A stretch of DNA of 31,913 bases from a virus. Positions within the stretch are counted from its first letter, which is position 1. Every line of letters begins with the position of its first letter. The stretch covers positions 1 through 31,913 of IMG/VR virus record IMGVR_UViG_3300009001_000048. The stretch is one strand, 5' to 3'. Shown here in pieces: positions 31,001-31,913 of the stretch. Below the pieces are notes generated by a model. That model was given only the letters and a program-made list of their open reading frames with translations. It did no database searches and was not told the DNA's origin. Made by a program: the position numbers and the translations under genes.

Positions 31001-31913
31001 ACACCATTCAAAAGAGTAGTATCAGAACTGGACTTATTAAGGACATGCTTGCAAACAGATTCATTGAAGAGGTCACAACTAATCTTCAGCAGCCAGGAAC
31101 AGTTCAGTCTTCCGCTTTTGTGTTTAAGGGTAACGTTTCTTCATCAAACAAACGACCCAACAACTACATCACCTATGTATACAAGCAGCTTGATAAAAAG
31201 TTTAAGCATTTCGGCACAAGAATGAGAATTATTGGCAAGGTAGAAAACAGCAAATACAGGGGGCAGTCCCCAGAGGGATCATCAGTATACTACAATTTAA
31301 GCAATATTAAAACTGGAGAATCTCCCTCAATATCTGGTTCGTCTGGTGGTCTGGGTGTCATGCTTAATCCAGAAACAAATAATGGCTACTACTTTGAAAT
31401 TATTTCTCTTAGTACAACCAACGACTCCGAAGGCGAAACCCCTATTTACAATATGGTTTTCTATAAGCTGATGAGGAATCAGGCCGCGCCAGACAGCACA
31501 GCAGCAGCAATTCCAGTTAGACTATGGGCTGGTATTGGAAACATCCAGACCGACGACGGAAAATTTACTGGCCAGTCGAGGATGGCAGCAGAGACAAATC
31601 CAACGGTGTATGATCTAGCTGTAGAATACGAAGACTTTGAGGGTGGTCGTAGATTCTACCTTTACGTTAACAATGTTCAGGTAGGAACCGCGACGGACCT
31701 AAGTCCCCTACCAATCTACAACAACATGGCACTATTTGTCAGGGGTAATGCAAAGTGCATGTTTGAGAACATCTATGCTCTAGCAGATAACTACAGCCAA
31801 AACACAACCTTTAGCTTAGAGGCTCCAGCCAAAGCTGTCTTCGGTGTTGAAGAAATTACTGCAAACAAGTCTTTCCAAAAGTATGCAATGAGTGGACTTA
31901 TTCAATCAACATA
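28036..31913 (+). CDS. Large tail tip/baseplate protein, open at right edge (over 1292 aa)
   Basis: An uninterrupted frame runs from ATG 28036 to the window edge with no stop; I checked each line of the frame. ATG shares a base with the preceding TAA, and AGAGG (28027-28031) is four bases upstream. The N-terminus (VNDTLQNYIETSSTVRLNSA) resembles actinophage minor tail proteins. Further on are tail-protein-like beta segments (LRVVVETMNTFDSTFDLIEL, SPRLTVDVSERVTQFSLSKN, about 380-425), a region about 555-640 that could be a baseplate-hub-like domain, and a probable LamG/ConA-like domain near the edge (about 1165-1255: RRFYLYVNNVQVGTATD, ALFVRGNAKCMFENIYAL). Its place after TMP and Dit-like genes fits a Tal-like or central tip protein. 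No enzyme motif seen in the visible part. The true C-terminus is outside the window. Confidence 0.75.
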   Translation, partial: MFVNDTLQNYIETSSTVRLNSAVIAEWNMNIAENILKIGNYRFRPLSTETPEYNYISQSFSLQDSINRFYTGATDADIVVDGGYDDEDNPIAFISKRDKEKLLYSLEDCFGKFRPRSGINKLRYFDTKFSHFPNPDMTYRPRYYMASKEDPFKYWTSYRTEEGIERGIANQLLNNQYYIDDAAPFVVYKDQVPANRIVLKVQTNVGEIDMGPFQNNGSIIQDPFYGEENKTVPSKWQMQYLDSSNNWISIASFDETSTRSDGSPIFGEDGYVELFYGLKVPEKYRDSFALIEQYSSSALVPSASGLQNGSAYLVAAGDDAGVLYIAENNDYITVPAEYYWSIDTEDVVANTGFVTNLTNPPSFIKASNGQQYYREFQYIKGLRVVVETMNTFDSTFDLIELSPRLTVDVSERVTQFSLSKNASDLGISGMPVGQLLASTGSVELFDYDQAFFPENVNSIISQFLSQNIQFKFYEIINVPDSGFYYVPMKTMYSEELPSLNSSDRMASLELRDLFFYLESTIAPQMLIENASVSSAVSLLLDSIGFSNYSFKRNANEQEDIIPYFFIEPDSSVAEVLNEIARSTQTAMFFDELNNFIMMSKNYIMPTEEERPTDIELYGTKDLEENNLIKNESQNAKLANILDISTQDNKIYNGGSINYTTRSIQRSFATIKQGSLLDRDRTWIYKPALLWEVTGETNTKSANEEVGTQSSYSLAAIPLNSDLSSSPPSVLNGRIINNTIDLGDAIYWMTRYKGYFFANGEIIRFDAIQYNIPGLSFEQRLSEGIDDDNVWISSTQEYQKYFAKIPFNGKMYPTGLVRIYAEPNYVEIPETALLSDGPVAKHGRGQFGTEIVAHNAGLSDYWTSASYLRSCFMDSKYAFLDPQDVVIVENAELSSNDPSAVFVVDAPTALSVGMFVRKAPLAPGQLEPAVQRNEIPPRTVISEINTESSTITLSAPLSDFNVPEGETLYLNLEFYSDVPEVVQGIAGEENTIQKSSIRTGLIKDMLANRFIEEVTTNLQQPGTVQSSAFVFKGNVSSSNKRPNNYITYVYKQLDKKFKHFGTRMRIIGKVENSKYRGQSPEGSSVYYNLSNIKTGESPSISGSSGGLGVMLNPETNNGYYFEIISLSTTNDSEGETPIYNMVFYKLMRNQAAPDSTAAAIPVRLWAGIGNIQTDDGKFTGQSRMAAETNPTVYDLAVEYEDFEGGRRFYLYVNNVQVGTATDLSPLPIYNNMALFVRGNAKCMFENIYALADNYSQNTTFSLEAPAKAVFGVEEITANKSFQKYAMSGLIQST

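Overview
The window is a continuous stretch of a tailed double-stranded DNA bacteriophage genome covering most of its virion structural module. Every gene I can support lies on the + strand, the genes are tightly packed, and I see no tRNA, CRISPR array, insertion sequence, integrase, terminase or lysis gene. The gene set (portal, prohead protease with a scaffold-like tail, HK97-type capsid, connector genes, tail terminator, tail tube, two tail assembly chaperones, a very long tape measure, tail tip proteins) is that of a long-tailed siphovirus. Composition looks moderately AT-rich by eye. Protein flavour (for example the N-terminus of the 6814 gene and the coiled-coil part of the tape measure) and the promoter style (TG-N-TATAAT with no visible -35, several sited so that RNA would start at or beside the start codon) resemble actinobacteriophages. 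A low-GC, perhaps aquatic, actinobacterial host is a reasonable inference but is not proven here.

Layout. 1-193: the C-terminal end of a glycine-rich tail protein. 193-6771: a 2192-residue modular fibre or adhesin with two glycine-rich domains and about ten HGF/YYV modules. 6814-10419: a large minor tail protein with lectin-like (LamG/ConA-like) regions. 10438-10818: a small unknown protein. 10818-12416: portal. 12464-13810: protease-scaffold fusion, with a strong internal in-frame translation start at 13223 that probably makes free scaffold. 13834-14964: major capsid protein, then a strong hairpin terminator. 15050-18072: five small genes of the head-tail joint, mostly overlapping by one to four bases. 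18152-18796: tail tube protein, then a second strong terminator. 18861-19538 and 19588-19902: two paralogous tail assembly chaperones, one long and one short. 19923-27401: tape measure. 27401-28036 and 28036 to the right edge: tail tip or baseplate proteins, the last one open at the edge.

How it works together. The portal, protease/scaffold and capsid build the prohead. The 15050-18072 genes join it to the tail. The chaperones load the tape measure so that the tube protein polymerises around it, and the tip proteins and large fibres bind the host. Seven short promoters with one consensus divide the module into separately expressed units, and the two terminators close the two most abundant products (capsid and tube), which also use only CGN arginine codons.

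The most interesting features are the split, non-frameshifted pair of tail chaperones with separate promoters (one apparently leaderless), the nested scaffold start, and the recurring extended -10/leaderless promoters. Functions were assigned from recognisable sequence patterns and gene order without database searches.
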